Below are positions 18,940 through 28,104 of a stretch of 64,000 bases of DNA, piece after piece (the stretch's first letter is position 1; each line of letters opens with the position of its first letter). This DNA comes from Bacteroidota bacterium (GTDB lineage Bacteria > Bacteroidota > Bacteroidia > Chitinophagales > LD1): the NCBI GenBank assembly GCA_026391075.1, contig JAPLES010000021.1, positions 1-64,000 on the forward strand, given 5' to 3'. The notes below the pieces were generated by a model. That model did no database searches. It had not been told where the DNA came from and was given only the letters and a program-made list of their open reading frames with translations. The position numbers and the translations under genes are program-made.

Positions 18940-20862
18940 ATGATAGCTGTATCCAATATTGAACTTCATTTCAGCGGACGGGTAATGTTCGGTGGAATTT
19001 CTTTTTTGATTAATGACAATGACAAAATTGGTTTAACCGGTCGCAATGGCGCGGGCAAATCTACTTTGCTAAAAGTGTTGAAAGGGATTCAACCAATTGA
19101 CGGAGGCGATATCATGTATCCAAAAGGAACGGTAATTGGTTATTTGCCACAGGAATTGCACTCGCAATCGAATCTTACAGTAATGGAAGAAACCAAGAAG
19201 GCGTTTGAACTGGTGATGCAATACAATACTGAGAAGGAGCAAATCATGCACGATATGGAAACGCGCACTGATTATGAAAGTGATAGTTACATGCAGCTAA
19301 TAGAGCGATTGGGAGAAGTAGAACATCAAATAGAAATTCATGGTGGTTATGGAGTGGAAGAACAAACGGAGCGAGTGTTGAAAGGACTTGGCTTTGACCC
19401 GGTCGATTTTGACAAGGAAATGAAAACATTGAGCGGAGGCTGGCAGATGCGAGTGGAATTGGCAAAAATACTTTTAGCAAAACCCGATTTAGTTTTGTTG
19501 GATGAGCCTACGAATCACTTGGACATTGAATCGGTTTTGTGGCTCGAAAAATTTTTGAAAGATTACCCTGGAGCCATCATTATGGTAAGTCACGATAGAA
19601 GTTTTCTGGATAACATTACCACTCGCACTGTAGAAGTTGGGAATGGCGACATTGACGATTATAATGCACCTTATACGAAGTATGTTGAACTTAGAAAAGA
19701 AAGGCGCGAGCAATTGATGGGTGCTAAGAAAAATCAGGATAGGGAAATTGCACAAATAGAACGGAACATCGACCGCTTTCGAGCGAAGGCAAGCAAGGCA
19801 ACCTTTGCCCAATCGTTGATTAAGAAACTCGACAAGATGGAACGCGTAGAGGTGGAAGAAGAAGATGCATCAGCTATGAATCTTCGTTTTCCTCATTCGC
19901 AAGCAAGTGGTAAAGTGGTGGTGGAAGCAAAAAATATTTCAAAAAGTTTTGGTGAGAAATTGGTAATAGACAAACAAAGTTTTCACATCAACCGCGGTGA
20001 AAAAATTGCTTTTGTTGGAAAAAATGGAATGGGCAAAACCACGCTCACGAGAATTTTGGTGGATGGATTGGAGCATGAAGGTACTTTCACGCTTGGTCAT
20101 AACGTAACAGTAGGTTACTACGCACAGCACGCTGCCGATTCTATGGATGGAAGTGATCAAGTGTTGGATGTAGTTGACCGTGTAGCTACTGGAGATATAC
20201 GCACGAAGCTGCGCGATATGCTCGGCTGTTTCTTGTTTAAAGGCGATGATGTTTTCAAAAAAGTAAAAGTATTGAGTGGAGGAGAGAAGGGTCGTTTGGC
20301 ACTTTGTAAAATGATTCTGGAGCCAAGAAATTTTTTGGTGATGGATGAGCCAACGAATCACTTGGACATGATGAGTAAAGAAATTTTGAAAAATGCTATC
20401 AATCAGTTTGAAGGAACAGTTGTTATTGTTTCGCACGATAGAGATTTTTTACACGGGCTAACTACCAAAACTTTTGAATTTACTAAACAGGGAATTAAAG
20501 AGCACATTGGTGATATCAATGAATTTTTGGAGAAGAAGCAGCTGGAAGATATGCGCATGCTCGCCAAAAAAGATGAAGTGAAGAAGCCCGAAGTGAAAGT
20601 GCAAAAGCAGGAAGTGAAAACGCAAGATGTAAGCAAGGAGCGCGAGAAAGAAATAAAAAAACTGAAAGGCGAAATAGAAAAAAGTGAACAGAAAATTTCA
20701 GACTTAGAAACAAAGATTGCTGAAACAGATAAAATGCTTGCCGACCAATCGCAATTTCATGAGCTTACTAAGGACCCTAATTTTTTTTCCAATTACGAAA
20801 CCTTGAAAAAGCAATTGGGAAACGAAATGACGAATTGGGAAAAATTAAGCGGGCAACTTTAA
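18940..20862 (+). CDS. ABC-F family ATPase (Uup/EttA-like)
   Basis: 640 aa from ATG 18940. A TTG start at 18907 is possible but lies upstream of a -7-like box (18923-18930). Two ABC domains lie in tandem without membrane helices: first Walker A GRNGAGKST and LSGGWQMRVELAKILL with DEPTNHLD; second GKNGMGKTT and LSGGEKGRLALCKM with DEPTNHLD. A linker of about 80 residues rich in charged residues separates them. The C terminus is a lysine/glutamate-rich coiled coil (about 545-640), as in Uup. ABC-F proteins act on ribosomes; housekeeping translation or branched-DNA roles are more likely than antibiotic resistance here. Its stop codon overlaps that of the convergent Rieske gene. Confidence 0.9.
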   Translation: MIAVSNIELHFSGRVMFGGISFLINDNDKIGLTGRNGAGKSTLLKVLKGIQPIDGGDIMYPKGTVIGYLPQELHSQSNLTVMEETKKAFELVMQYNTEKEQIMHDMETRTDYESDSYMQLIERLGEVEHQIEIHGGYGVEEQTERVLKGLGFDPVDFDKEMKTLSGGWQMRVELAKILLAKPDLVLLDEPTNHLDIESVLWLEKFLKDYPGAIIMVSHDRSFLDNITTRTVEVGNGDIDDYNAPYTKYVELRKERREQLMGAKKNQDREIAQIERNIDRFRAKASKATFAQSLIKKLDKMERVEVEEEDASAMNLRFPHSQASGKVVVEAKNISKSFGEKLVIDKQSFHINRGEKIAFVGKNGMGKTTLTRILVDGLEHEGTFTLGHNVTVGYYAQHAADSMDGSDQVLDVVDRVATGDIRTKLRDMLGCFLFKGDDVFKKVKVLSGGEKGRLALCKMILEPRNFLVMDEPTNHLDMMSKEILKNAINQFEGTVVIVSHDRDFLHGLTTKTFEFTKQGIKEHIGDINEFLEKKQLEDMRMLAKKDEVKKPEVKVQKQEVKTQDVSKEREKEIKKLKGEIEKSEQKISDLETKIAETDKMLADQSQFHELTKDPNFFSNYETLKKQLGNEMTNWEKLSGQL

Positions 20863-22052
20863 GCAAACACTTCTGAGGTTTTTAGAACTTCGGAAGTCTC
20901 ATTTTCGGTAATAGCTACCATTTTATTTTCTACCCCCATTGAAGTTGGCTCGCTGTAAAACTGACTATACCAATTTCGCATTTTCATAATCGGTCCATCG
21001 CCTTTTACCAGCAATGGTTTTTGCGCAAATTTTTTGCGCTCCCAAATGGCTATGTCATCATGAAATTGTGTGGTGGCTTCTCCCAATAAATATTTAATCG
21101 AAAGTCCGAAAGTTCCTTTTGGTGCATATACATAATCATCCATACGCACTTTTAATTGTGCAATGGGGGTGAAGGTTTTTACCAGTGTCATATCACCAAT
21201 TTCGGTGTAAAATTTAAATACTAAAAAACCGGGGCCAAAAAAGGTAACTTCTGCTTTGCCACCGGCACGCTCAATCTTTTTTCCGCTCTTTCGCCAATGC
21301 AAATCGGCTTGGTCGGTAAACCAAGCTAAATTTTTTTTGTCGCCTTCGCCATATTGCAAATCAAGTTGGTGTTTCACAGTAACCCACCGGTTAGCAAATG
21401 GAATAGTAAGTAAGTCGTGCACATACGCAAAGTGTGCGTGGTCGGCACCGTTCTCATTAAAATCCTGCAAGTGAATTCGCAACACTTCCGAAGTTCTGCA
21501 ATGAAATTTTAATTGCGGTATTTCGGTGTAATGCCCTTCTGTATTCCAGGTAGGCAATTCGTTGTTGGCATGATACCACACCATGATGATGCCCCAGTTT
21601 TCGTCCACTATCCATTTTTTTACTGCGGCACCTTGCGGCACTTTATCGCAGTAAGGAATATGCTCGCATGTTCCATCGGTATTAAATTCCCATGCATGAA
21701 ACGGACAAACGAGATTATTTCCTTTCACTTTTCCGTACGCTAAATTTGCATTCAAGTGCGGACAATAAACATCCAGCACACCTACCTTTCCATCTTCGCC
21801 TCTAAACACCGCAAGCTTTTGACCCAGCACTGTGGTTTCAACTACTTGCCCTTTTTTTACCATGTCCGATGCACCCAAACTAAACCAGCCGTTAGGGAAC
21901 GGTGGCGGATAAGATTTTGCGCGTTCTTTTTCATATTCCTCGTCAAACGCCAGTTTGTGTCTCTTTTTACCAAGCACAAAAATTTGTAAATACAAAACGC
22001 CAAATGCAGTTACGATTAGAAATAGAATAACAAGAGCAATTTTTATAAGCAT
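20859..22052 (-). CDS. Membrane-anchored Rieske oxygenase (DAF-36/Neverland/KshA-like)
   Basis: 397 aa. An N-terminal membrane helix (about 4-27) precedes a Rieske [2Fe-2S] domain with C97-P-H99 and C116-P-F-H119. The catalytic domain carries the mononuclear iron motif ENGADHAHFAYVH, with Asp204, His207 and His212 as likely site residues. This arrangement (anchor, Rieske, then DxxHxxxxH) is that of DAF-36/Neverland cholesterol 7-desaturases and the related bacterial KshA steroid hydroxylases. The substrate could be a sterol, hopanoid or other lipid; that is inference. A reductase partner is not encoded nearby. The C terminus ends with a repeated TSEV word. Confidence 0.8.
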   Translation of the reverse strand: MLIKIALVILFLIVTAFGVLYLQIFVLGKKRHKLAFDEEYEKERAKSYPPPFPNGWFSLGASDMVKKGQVVETTVLGQKLAVFRGEDGKVGVLDVYCPHLNANLAYGKVKGNNLVCPFHAWEFNTDGTCEHIPYCDKVPQGAAVKKWIVDENWGIIMVWYHANNELPTWNTEGHYTEIPQLKFHCRTSEVLRIHLQDFNENGADHAHFAYVHDLLTIPFANRWVTVKHQLDLQYGEGDKKNLAWFTDQADLHWRKSGKKIERAGGKAEVTFFGPGFLVFKFYTEIGDMTLVKTFTPIAQLKVRMDDYVYAPKGTFGLSIKYLLGEATTQFHDDIAIWERKKFAQKPLLVKGDGPIMKMRNWYSQFYSEPTSMGVENKMVAITENETSEVLKTSEVFA

Positions 22053-22370
22053 AGTAGCGGTGATTGTAATTTTCTTGGAAATGGTGAATAAAAAGAAAAG
22101 AATTGTGTAGAGCAGAAAAATATTGATTGCCTATAACGAAATAAACCAAACAATATTCTCTGCTTTAATAAATACGAAGGTAATCCGATTCCAGTTCGTG
22201 CAATGGCAAAGGATTATTCGCGTGGGTTATGGCTTTGGAAGATATACAACTGTAACTGCTTTAATTGATCTTCCTTGCCATTACATAGTTTACTGAGCCA
22301 TTGTAATCATTGTCTATGATTTTTTTTGGTAAAACTGAAAACAACAAGGTGAGTATGCGGAATCAATCTC
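22053..22370. other. Intergenic stretch without a recognised gene
   Basis: 318 bases between two minus-strand genes. It must hold the promoter of the Rieske gene, but no clear TTG-N19-TAnnTTTG pair is seen. A 21-codon frame (ATG at 22202) is present on the plus strand but has no supporting feature. No hairpin terminator is evident. Confidence 0.5.
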
Positions 22371-23255
22371 TTACGGATTGGGAATAATTGAAATCTCTTC
22401 TTGTAATTTTCCATCTCTGAACATTCTGAGATAATGTTTCTTGCTATCCATTTCATCGCTGCCTATTTGATAGTTGTAAGCGTATTCGCCTTCGTGTTGT
22501 GTTTCGTTTACATATACCTTTTTCATGTGGTTGTCTTCGTCAAACAAAGCGACAAGTATTTTTGAAGTTCTTGAAAAACTATAACTCAAACTTCCCGAGT
22601 AAACGGTGCGCGTGGTAATGGTGCGTTGTGGTGGTGAATAAGATTCACCCGATGCTGCTTCATAAATCTGTGTTTCCAAAATGCCTTTTGCTTTAGCTAC
22701 AAACCTTCGCAGGTCGTACATCATTACGGTGTCTTCGCTGTAAATGGAAGAGAGCGCATAATCATTCGTAAAACACCAGACTGCATTTTGCGCGGCATCG
22801 GTTTGATATTTTTTTCGGTTCAAGAGTTCGGTAAGTCCGAGTAAGTTTCCGGTGGCGCGATTGCGCAAAACAAATTTAGCATCAGCAGACGGTGCGCCAT
22901 CATGCGCTTCGGTACACATGGCGTAAATGTGGTAGTTCTTTTTCTGTTTGGATGTAAGTTTTACGATTAGCGTTTGCGTAACAATCATAGTTTGTAACGA
23001 AGAATCATCGGGCACTAATCTGTAACCGTATTCTAAATTCAGATTCAGATTTTCATTTGAAGCATTGCTTAATTCCATAGCCATACAGGGACCGTGATGC
23101 GAAGACGATGCCCCGTGAAACGAAGTGTCGGGCTTTGCTCCACTCATGTTTATATGCACTAATTTTTTCTGAACGGCTTCTGAAAGTTTGTAGGAAGTTT
23201 CAGCAGATGTTTTGAGAATGCAAAACAAGGTAAAGAGAAGGTATGTAGCTTTCAT
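22371..23255 (-). CDS. Hypothetical exported protein
   Basis: 294 aa from ATG 23255. The open frame extends 20 codons upstream, but MKATYLLFTLFCILKTSA gives a proper signal peptide of about 18 residues. The mature part is beta-rich and soluble, with no recognised domain. It contains HGASSSHHGPC, a histidine/cysteine-containing stretch shortly after the signal, and four cysteines in all are visible. It is divergent from udk across a repeat-bearing gap. Function unknown. Confidence 0.7.
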   Translation of the reverse strand: MKATYLLFTLFCILKTSAETSYKLSEAVQKKLVHINMSGAKPDTSFHGASSSHHGPCMAMELSNASNENLNLNLEYGYRLVPDDSSLQTMIVTQTLIVKLTSKQKKNYHIYAMCTEAHDGAPSADAKFVLRNRATGNLLGLTELLNRKKYQTDAAQNAVWCFTNDYALSSIYSEDTVMMYDLRRFVAKAKGILETQIYEAASGESYSPPQRTITTRTVYSGSLSYSFSRTSKILVALFDEDNHMKKVYVNETQHEGEYAYNYQIGSDEMDSKKHYLRMFRDGKLQEEISIIPNP

Positions 23256-23274
23256 ACAGTTTCGGTTTAAGATA

Positions 23275-23355
23275 CTTACACAAAGGCGCAAAGACACAAA
23301 AGTTTGAAAAGTCAAAAGCCCGTAGCTCTTCGTGTCTTCGTGTCTTTGTGTAAAG
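23275..23355. repeat. Imperfect inverted repeat of CACAAAGACACGAAG type
   Basis: Left arm 23275-23302 (ACACAAAGGCGCAAAGACAC and flank) pairs imperfectly with right arm 23328-23355 (GTGTCTTCGTGTCTTTGTGT and flank). Each arm is itself built of repeated ACACRAAG words. It sits between divergent start codons, so it may also form a hairpin in one or both 5' leaders. Confidence 0.7.
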
Positions 23356-23418
23356 ATGCCTTTCAGAGTACTAACGCATCATACACCTCATTTATTATCT
23401 TGCGCAAAAAAATATTTC

Positions 23419-24039
23419 ATGCTGATTATAGGAATAGCGGGCGGCTCGGGCTCGGGTAAAACTACGGTGGTAAAAAAAGTGATGAGCTCGTTTTCAGTTC
23501 AGCAGGTAACCATTGTTTCGCAGGATAGTTACTACAAAGACAACAGCCATATTTCACTGGCGGAACGCGCTAATATCAACTTCGACCATCCCGAAAGCAT
23601 TGAGTTTGATTTACTGGTGGAGCACATGAAACTATTGCGCGCGGGCAAAGGCATTGAAGAACCCGTGTATGATTACATCACTTCTACCCGAATGAAAGAA
23701 ACCAATCGCGTAGAACCGAACCATGTGATTATTGTAGAAGGAATTTTACTTTTTACCGATAAGCGCGTGCGCGACCTTTGCGATATAAAAGTGTTTGTAG
23801 ATGCTGAGCCCGATGACCGCCTCATCAGAATCATTGAGCGCGATATGCGCGAGCGCGCCAGAACCGCGCAGCAGGTAATTGAACGTTACGCGCTGGTAAA
23901 AGAAATGCACGTGCAGTTTATAGAGCCCACCAAACGGTTTGTAGATATTATTATTCCGCAGGGCGGAGAAAACAAAGTGGCTATTGATATGCTGGTGGCT
24001 ACCATCAAACAAAAACTATTGCAGGAAAATGCACAATGA
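23419..24039 (+). CDS. udk: Uridine kinase
   Basis: 206 aa from ATG 23419. The frame is open upstream to 23332, but the conserved protein starts at MLIIGIAGGSGSGKTT. Udk phosphorylates uridine and cytidine in pyrimidine salvage. The P-loop is GGSGSGKTT (about 7-15). The family motifs SQDSYYKD, FDHPESIEFDLL, EPVYDY and IIVEGILLF follow. Length is usual for bacterial Udk. It is convergent with a glycosyltransferase gene across a structured palindrome. Confidence 0.93.
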   Translation: MLIIGIAGGSGSGKTTVVKKVMSSFSVQQVTIVSQDSYYKDNSHISLAERANINFDHPESIEFDLLVEHMKLLRAGKGIEEPVYDYITSTRMKETNRVEPNHVIIVEGILLFTDKRVRDLCDIKVFVDAEPDDRLIRIIERDMRERARTAQQVIERYALVKEMHVQFIEPTKRFVDIIIPQGGENKVAIDMLVATIKQKLLQENAQ

Positions 24040-24115
24040 ATTTTGCCGCAGATAAAATTTCGGAGACGGTTGGAATTATAATAGCCATTGTTGGTCTTCC
24101 CAACTAAAACAAGCC

Positions 24116-24234
24116 AAGCCGTTGTTGGTGTTTTAGTGTCGGCTTTGCGACACGCCACCAACAATTGAGTTATCTGCTTCTCTGTTGTTGGTGACGTCCG
24201 CAGAAACTGCGTGACTAAACACCAACAACGGCTT
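24116..24234. repeat. Nested, cloverleaf-like palindrome
   Basis: The outer arms AAGCCGTTGTTGGTGTTTTAGT... (24116-24137) and its near-exact complement (24214-24234, one base shorter) enclose three further inverted repeats. These are GTGTCG/CGACAC (24136-24141 and 24148-24153), CACCAACAA/TTGTTGGTG (24156-24164 and 24185-24193) and CGCAG/CTGCG with an AAA loop (24199-24211). The word TTGTTGGTG occurs in alternating orientations at least four times. It lies between convergent udk and the glycosyltransferase gene. Confidence 0.8.
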
Positions 24235-24243
24235 TCAAAATCT

Positions 24244-25368
24244 TTACTTGCAAACTTCCTTATAAACCCTCATCGTCTTTTCTGCAAAAACTTTATCGCT
24301 CATGGTTTGTGCGTGAGCGTAACCTCTTGCCTGCATTTGTGTGCGCAGGGTTTCGTTGGTCAATACTCTTAAAAGGGCATCGGCAATTTCTTCGGCATTG
24401 GTTGGGTTTACATACAAAGAATTTTTTCCGCCTGCTTCTTCAATAGCTCCGCCTTTGGTGGCTATCACAGGCACTTTACTAAACAGGGCTTCAAGCACTG
24501 GCGCGCCAAAACCTTCGAACAAACTCGGGAACACAAATGCACTCGCTTCGGTGTAAACCGCAGGCAGTTCATTGTTAGTAATGCCCGAAATAATTTTCAC
24601 GCGTTGTGTCAGCTTCTTTTGTGCAATCAATGCTTCTATTTCATTTCGTGTGGTTCCCACACCGCCTACGAGCACTAAATCTTCTTCTACTTTATTTTTA
24701 ATCAAATCAAATCCTTCAATCAGCGTGCGCTGATTCTTACGCGGAAAAAACGAACCAACGTTCAGGATGTATTTGGCAGGCAACTTGTATTTCTGAATTA
24801 CTTCGGACTTCGGACTGACTTCGGACTGAAACTCTGTATCAACGCTTGGATAAATCACCACTATCTTCTTTTCCTCAACTCCATATCGCTCCATCAAATC
24901 ATTCTTCGTTTCGTTGCTTACAGCAATAATTTTATCGGCATGTTTTGCTGCGTAGCGCGTTTTAAGTTCGTAAATTTTTCGGTCAACAAAAGGATATTGT
25001 TCGGTGTGTTTCAGGAAAATTAAATCGTGAATGGTGACGACAAAAGGGACGGGTGACGAGTGACGAGTGACGAAGGGAATTTCATTACTGAGTCCGTGAT
25101 AGAGATTGATGCGCTCGCGCTTCAAATCAGTTTTAATTCCAAATGAACGCCACAGCGGATGAAGTGTTTTTTGGAATTTAGTTTCAGGAAAAAAGATGTT
25201 GAACTTACCGTGGAGTTGCTCTAAGTATTCCTCTTTTGCCTTCGGAGAAAACAACAAATACTCATGTTCGGGAAAATCGCGCATGAGGGCATTCAGCAAA
25301 ATTCTTGCATGATTGCCGAGACCGGTAGAGTTATTCAAAGCGCGCTTGGCGTCAAATCCTATTTTCAT
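24244..25368 (-). CDS. GT4-type glycosyltransferase
   Basis: 374 aa, a soluble GT-B fold. The start MKIGFDAKRALNNSTGLGNH and the C-terminal donor site FPSLFEGFGAPVLEAL (containing the EGFGAPVLE acidic motif) are typical of GT4 enzymes using nucleotide-sugars. ILNVGSFFPRKN marks the start of the second Rossmann domain. Two variable loops are encoded by short DNA repeats: an 11-base unit CAGTCCGAAGT in tandem (24800-24828, giving SEVSPKSEV) and GTGACGA units (25051-25074, giving VTRHSSPV). The reading frame stays open. Sugar and acceptor are unknown. Confidence 0.88.
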   Translation of the reverse strand: MKIGFDAKRALNNSTGLGNHARILLNALMRDFPEHEYLLFSPKAKEEYLEQLHGKFNIFFPETKFQKTLHPLWRSFGIKTDLKRERINLYHGLSNEIPFVTRHSSPVPFVVTIHDLIFLKHTEQYPFVDRKIYELKTRYAAKHADKIIAVSNETKNDLMERYGVEEKKIVVIYPSVDTEFQSEVSPKSEVIQKYKLPAKYILNVGSFFPRKNQRTLIEGFDLIKNKVEEDLVLVGGVGTTRNEIEALIAQKKLTQRVKIISGITNNELPAVYTEASAFVFPSLFEGFGAPVLEALFSKVPVIATKGGAIEEAGGKNSLYVNPTNAEEIADALLRVLTNETLRTQMQARGYAHAQTMSDKVFAEKTMRVYKEVCK

Positions 25369-25423
25369 TTCCGCACAAGATTAATAACTAAATACATTGC
25401 TCATTGCGTTGGTTGAAAAAAAA

Positions 25424-25489
25424 TAATGCCACGAATGCACGAATATTTTTTTGTCAATCCCTGTATTTATTCGTGCATTCGTGGCATTA
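25424..25489. repeat. Perfect 22-base inverted repeat (CACGAATGCACGAAT type)
   Basis: Left arm 25424-25445 (TAATGCCACGAATGCACG and four more bases) and right arm 25468-25489 are exact reverse complements, with a 22-base T-rich loop. It lies between two minus-strand genes, upstream of the glycosyltransferase and downstream of the DUF5686 gene. Confidence 0.85.
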
Positions 25490-25498
25490 CAACAAGCA

Positions 25499-28093
25499 TT
25501 AGAATTGTATTTGCAAACCTGCGCGCACTCCAAAATTTCCATAGCGGAAACTAAATGCCGAGCCGCGTTTATCCAAATGCGTGGCGCGCCAAAACATATC
25601 TACGCGGAAAATTTTGAGAATATTTTCAATTCCGAAACTGAATTCCATTAACGGTATTTTATCAGCCACCTGCAATTGTATGATGCCGTTGTTAGCCGTA
25701 TTGTCTTTCATATTTGCATAATTCGCTGCGTAGTTGGCGCGCGATACATCGCCCCACCACATGCGCATGCTCCACACTTCGCGCCATTTTAATTTTCGAA
25801 TTCCCGGAATGCGGTTAAGCAAAACGCCACCGAGATGATGATTGATAATAACACTCACATAACGGTCGGCAATAAACTGGTAATCGCGAATGGTGTTGAA
25901 ACCGTTCCAATTGTAAATGTAGGTTTCCGATGCATCGGGCATACTCAAAAATAAAAACGGCAGCGTGCCCCATGTTTTTCCCACTTCTACCTGAAAATAA
26001 ATTCTTCCTATAGGTCCCAGCGGCTCGTTATCGCTAATGCCGCAGGCAATGCGCTGATAATTGAATTCGCCTTTCATAATGCGCTTGGCACCCACGCCAT
26101 ATTGCAGATACACAATCGGATATTTACTTCCCAAGCTCAAGCGTTTAAATTCTCCGCTTACAAATTTTTCTTGCCAGGCAAAGCGTTGTGTAAAAACAAA
26201 TTCACTGATGGTAGCAGAACTAATGTCGGTGTTCTTTCGCAAATCTTTTTCGGTGGTGTGATAGCTGAATTTAAAATCGCCAACGGGTTGCAGATAGCGA
26301 TTGACGAATGCGAATTTCATAGAGTAACCAAGCTTCCACTCTTTGTAAAAATCTGCTTTCAGTTCGCGAACCGCTACGAGTTTCATAGGAATATATTTCC
26401 CTTCTTCCACCCTGCGCACACCAAAGTTGGTGAGCAATCCGCCATTGCCGAAATAATTGTTGTAGTTGGAAATGGAAGAAAGGTCGCTGCGGTAAGTAGC
26501 TGCAATACTTATGCGTGGCGATTTTTTTAGCAGCCATAAAAACTCGGCACCGTATTTCACTTTTAAGTCGCGAAAACCAAAAGCTGCATAGCCGCCAAAC
26601 ATCACGGTTTTGCTGAATTTATTACTGGTGGTTATTCCGAATTTTAAACGCCAGCCTTCTACTTTATTATTGCTCACAAACGAAAAAATATTTCCGATAG
26701 AAACAGGCCCAAGGTCTTTGTAACCGAGATAAATTGTTTGAATCAAATCCAAATACGTTTTCATGATGGGCAGATTGCGCAGCGTATCAATCATGGTATA
26801 AATCTTTTGCTCGGTAAACGAAAGCGTATCGTGCCGAATTGAATTCCAGTAAGCCGTACTTCGAAGATTAGCAGAATCGTTGATGGTGATGTCGCTCTTT
26901 TCTTTTTTGAAAAGTGAGTCGAGCGTTTGCGCGGTTTCGTTCACTAAAAAATTTTTATAGCTCGCTGTTTTGCGACCAATAAATCCCGGAGCTTTCTGCG
27001 GCTTAATAAAATTGATAATTAGTTTTTCTTTTTTCAGCATCCACACCGAATCTTTCACGGGCACAAACTCATTGTATAAACTAATCTTCTTCACAAAATT
27101 CACATCGGCATCGCTGGTTACTTTCATGCTTATTTGCTTGAGCGCAAAAACAGAATCGGCAATCCACATATCGTCTTCAAAAGTTAAACCGCCTTTGCTT
27201 TTTGGCAAAAACTGAATTTTGTAACACCAGAAATTATCAATCATCTGGCTATCGATTAAATAATAATAGTAACTCACCATGCCCACTTGCGACACAGGTG
27301 AAACAAACTGCCGCTTCATCAGCTCAATCCAGTCGGCATACACATCGCTTTCTATGTACATGTTGCCTAAGAACTGTGTGATGCTCATGTCGTTAATACC
27401 CGAAACTTTCGATGCTTTTATAATTTCTCTTCGGTCAATGGGCGTTTTGCGGTAATGAAAATCAGAAACGGTTTCGCTCAGAAAAAAAGGCAGAAACGGT
27501 TTTTCTTCGCTGGTAGAATCAATGTTTTTGAAAACAAATTTGAACGGTTTAAAAATTTTGCGACTTTGAAATTTATCGCTCAAATCATCTAGGTCAATTT
27601 CAATTTTGTTGTAGGCTTCATAACCATATGAATCGAGTTTTTGTTTATTGTGCGAATGTTTTCGCGCAACGGTTTCTTTTACAATTCGAATGGCAGGATT
27701 CACACCGGGCACTATGATTACTTCCTGTAAATTGTAATCGGCTCGCTCTAATTGAAAGTTGATAGTTTGCTCTTTTGCTGAAGAAAATTTTCGAACCATT
27801 TTGTTATAACCGATAGAAGAAGCACATAATAAATCCGCAGGAAGTTTTATTTCAAATTTGTATTTGCCATCAAAATCGGTTTGTGTTCCAATGCTCGTTC
27901 CGCTAATGAAAACATTGGCAAATGAAATGGCTTCTTCAGTTTGTTTGTCCGTTACTTTGCCTGATAAAATTACTGTTTGCGCGTTGGCAATTAAGCTAAA
28001 CAATAAACAGGTAATCGTAAAAAAAGTAGGATGCCAACGTGTTAATTTCAAAATATAAATGTGAGTTGAAAATGTATTTTCGAACATTACCAA
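25499..28093 (-). CDS. DUF5686 / carboxypeptidase-regulatory-like outer-membrane protein
   Basis: 864 aa. After an N-terminal export signal ending in SLIANAQ, a CarboxypepD_reg-like beta-sandwich (about 43-125; SGKVTDKQTEEAISFANVFI, SIGYNKM) is followed by a long beta-rich region of the DUF5686 type. This ends in a probable outer-membrane barrel with terminal aromatic residues (RYGNFGVRAGLQIQF). The listed ATG makes a 39-residue signal and leaves only 11 bases to the divergent xth gene. A TTG at 28051 would give a neater signal peptide (MKLTRWHPTFFTITCLLFSL) and is a real alternative. Function is unknown; relatives are widespread in Bacteroidota. Confidence 0.82.
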   Translation of the reverse strand: MVMFENTFSTHIYILKLTRWHPTFFTITCLLFSLIANAQTVILSGKVTDKQTEEAISFANVFISGTSIGTQTDFDGKYKFEIKLPADLLCASSIGYNKMVRKFSSAKEQTINFQLERADYNLQEVIIVPGVNPAIRIVKETVARKHSHNKQKLDSYGYEAYNKIEIDLDDLSDKFQSRKIFKPFKFVFKNIDSTSEEKPFLPFFLSETVSDFHYRKTPIDRREIIKASKVSGINDMSITQFLGNMYIESDVYADWIELMKRQFVSPVSQVGMVSYYYYLIDSQMIDNFWCYKIQFLPKSKGGLTFEDDMWIADSVFALKQISMKVTSDADVNFVKKISLYNEFVPVKDSVWMLKKEKLIINFIKPQKAPGFIGRKTASYKNFLVNETAQTLDSLFKKEKSDITINDSANLRSTAYWNSIRHDTLSFTEQKIYTMIDTLRNLPIMKTYLDLIQTIYLGYKDLGPVSIGNIFSFVSNNKVEGWRLKFGITTSNKFSKTVMFGGYAAFGFRDLKVKYGAEFLWLLKKSPRISIAATYRSDLSSISNYNNYFGNGGLLTNFGVRRVEEGKYIPMKLVAVRELKADFYKEWKLGYSMKFAFVNRYLQPVGDFKFSYHTTEKDLRKNTDISSATISEFVFTQRFAWQEKFVSGEFKRLSLGSKYPIVYLQYGVGAKRIMKGEFNYQRIACGISDNEPLGPIGRIYFQVEVGKTWGTLPFLFLSMPDASETYIYNWNGFNTIRDYQFIADRYVSVIINHHLGGVLLNRIPGIRKLKWREVWSMRMWWGDVSRANYAANYANMKDNTANNGIIQLQVADKIPLMEFSFGIENILKIFRVDMFWRATHLDKRGSAFSFRYGNFGVRAGLQIQF

Positions 28094-28104
28094 AATAGAA
28101 CTTT

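Noticed and set aside
19939-20436. 165-aa minus-strand open frame
   Set aside because: It is opposite the second ATPase domain of the ABC-F gene; no start context or motif supports it.
24116-24234. CRISPR array
   Set aside because: The TTGTTGGTG words alternate in orientation and spacing is irregular; there are no direct repeats with uniform spacers and no cas genes.
26102-26530. 142-aa plus-strand open frame
   Set aside because: It is antisense to the DUF5686 gene and has no signal, domain or conserved composition.
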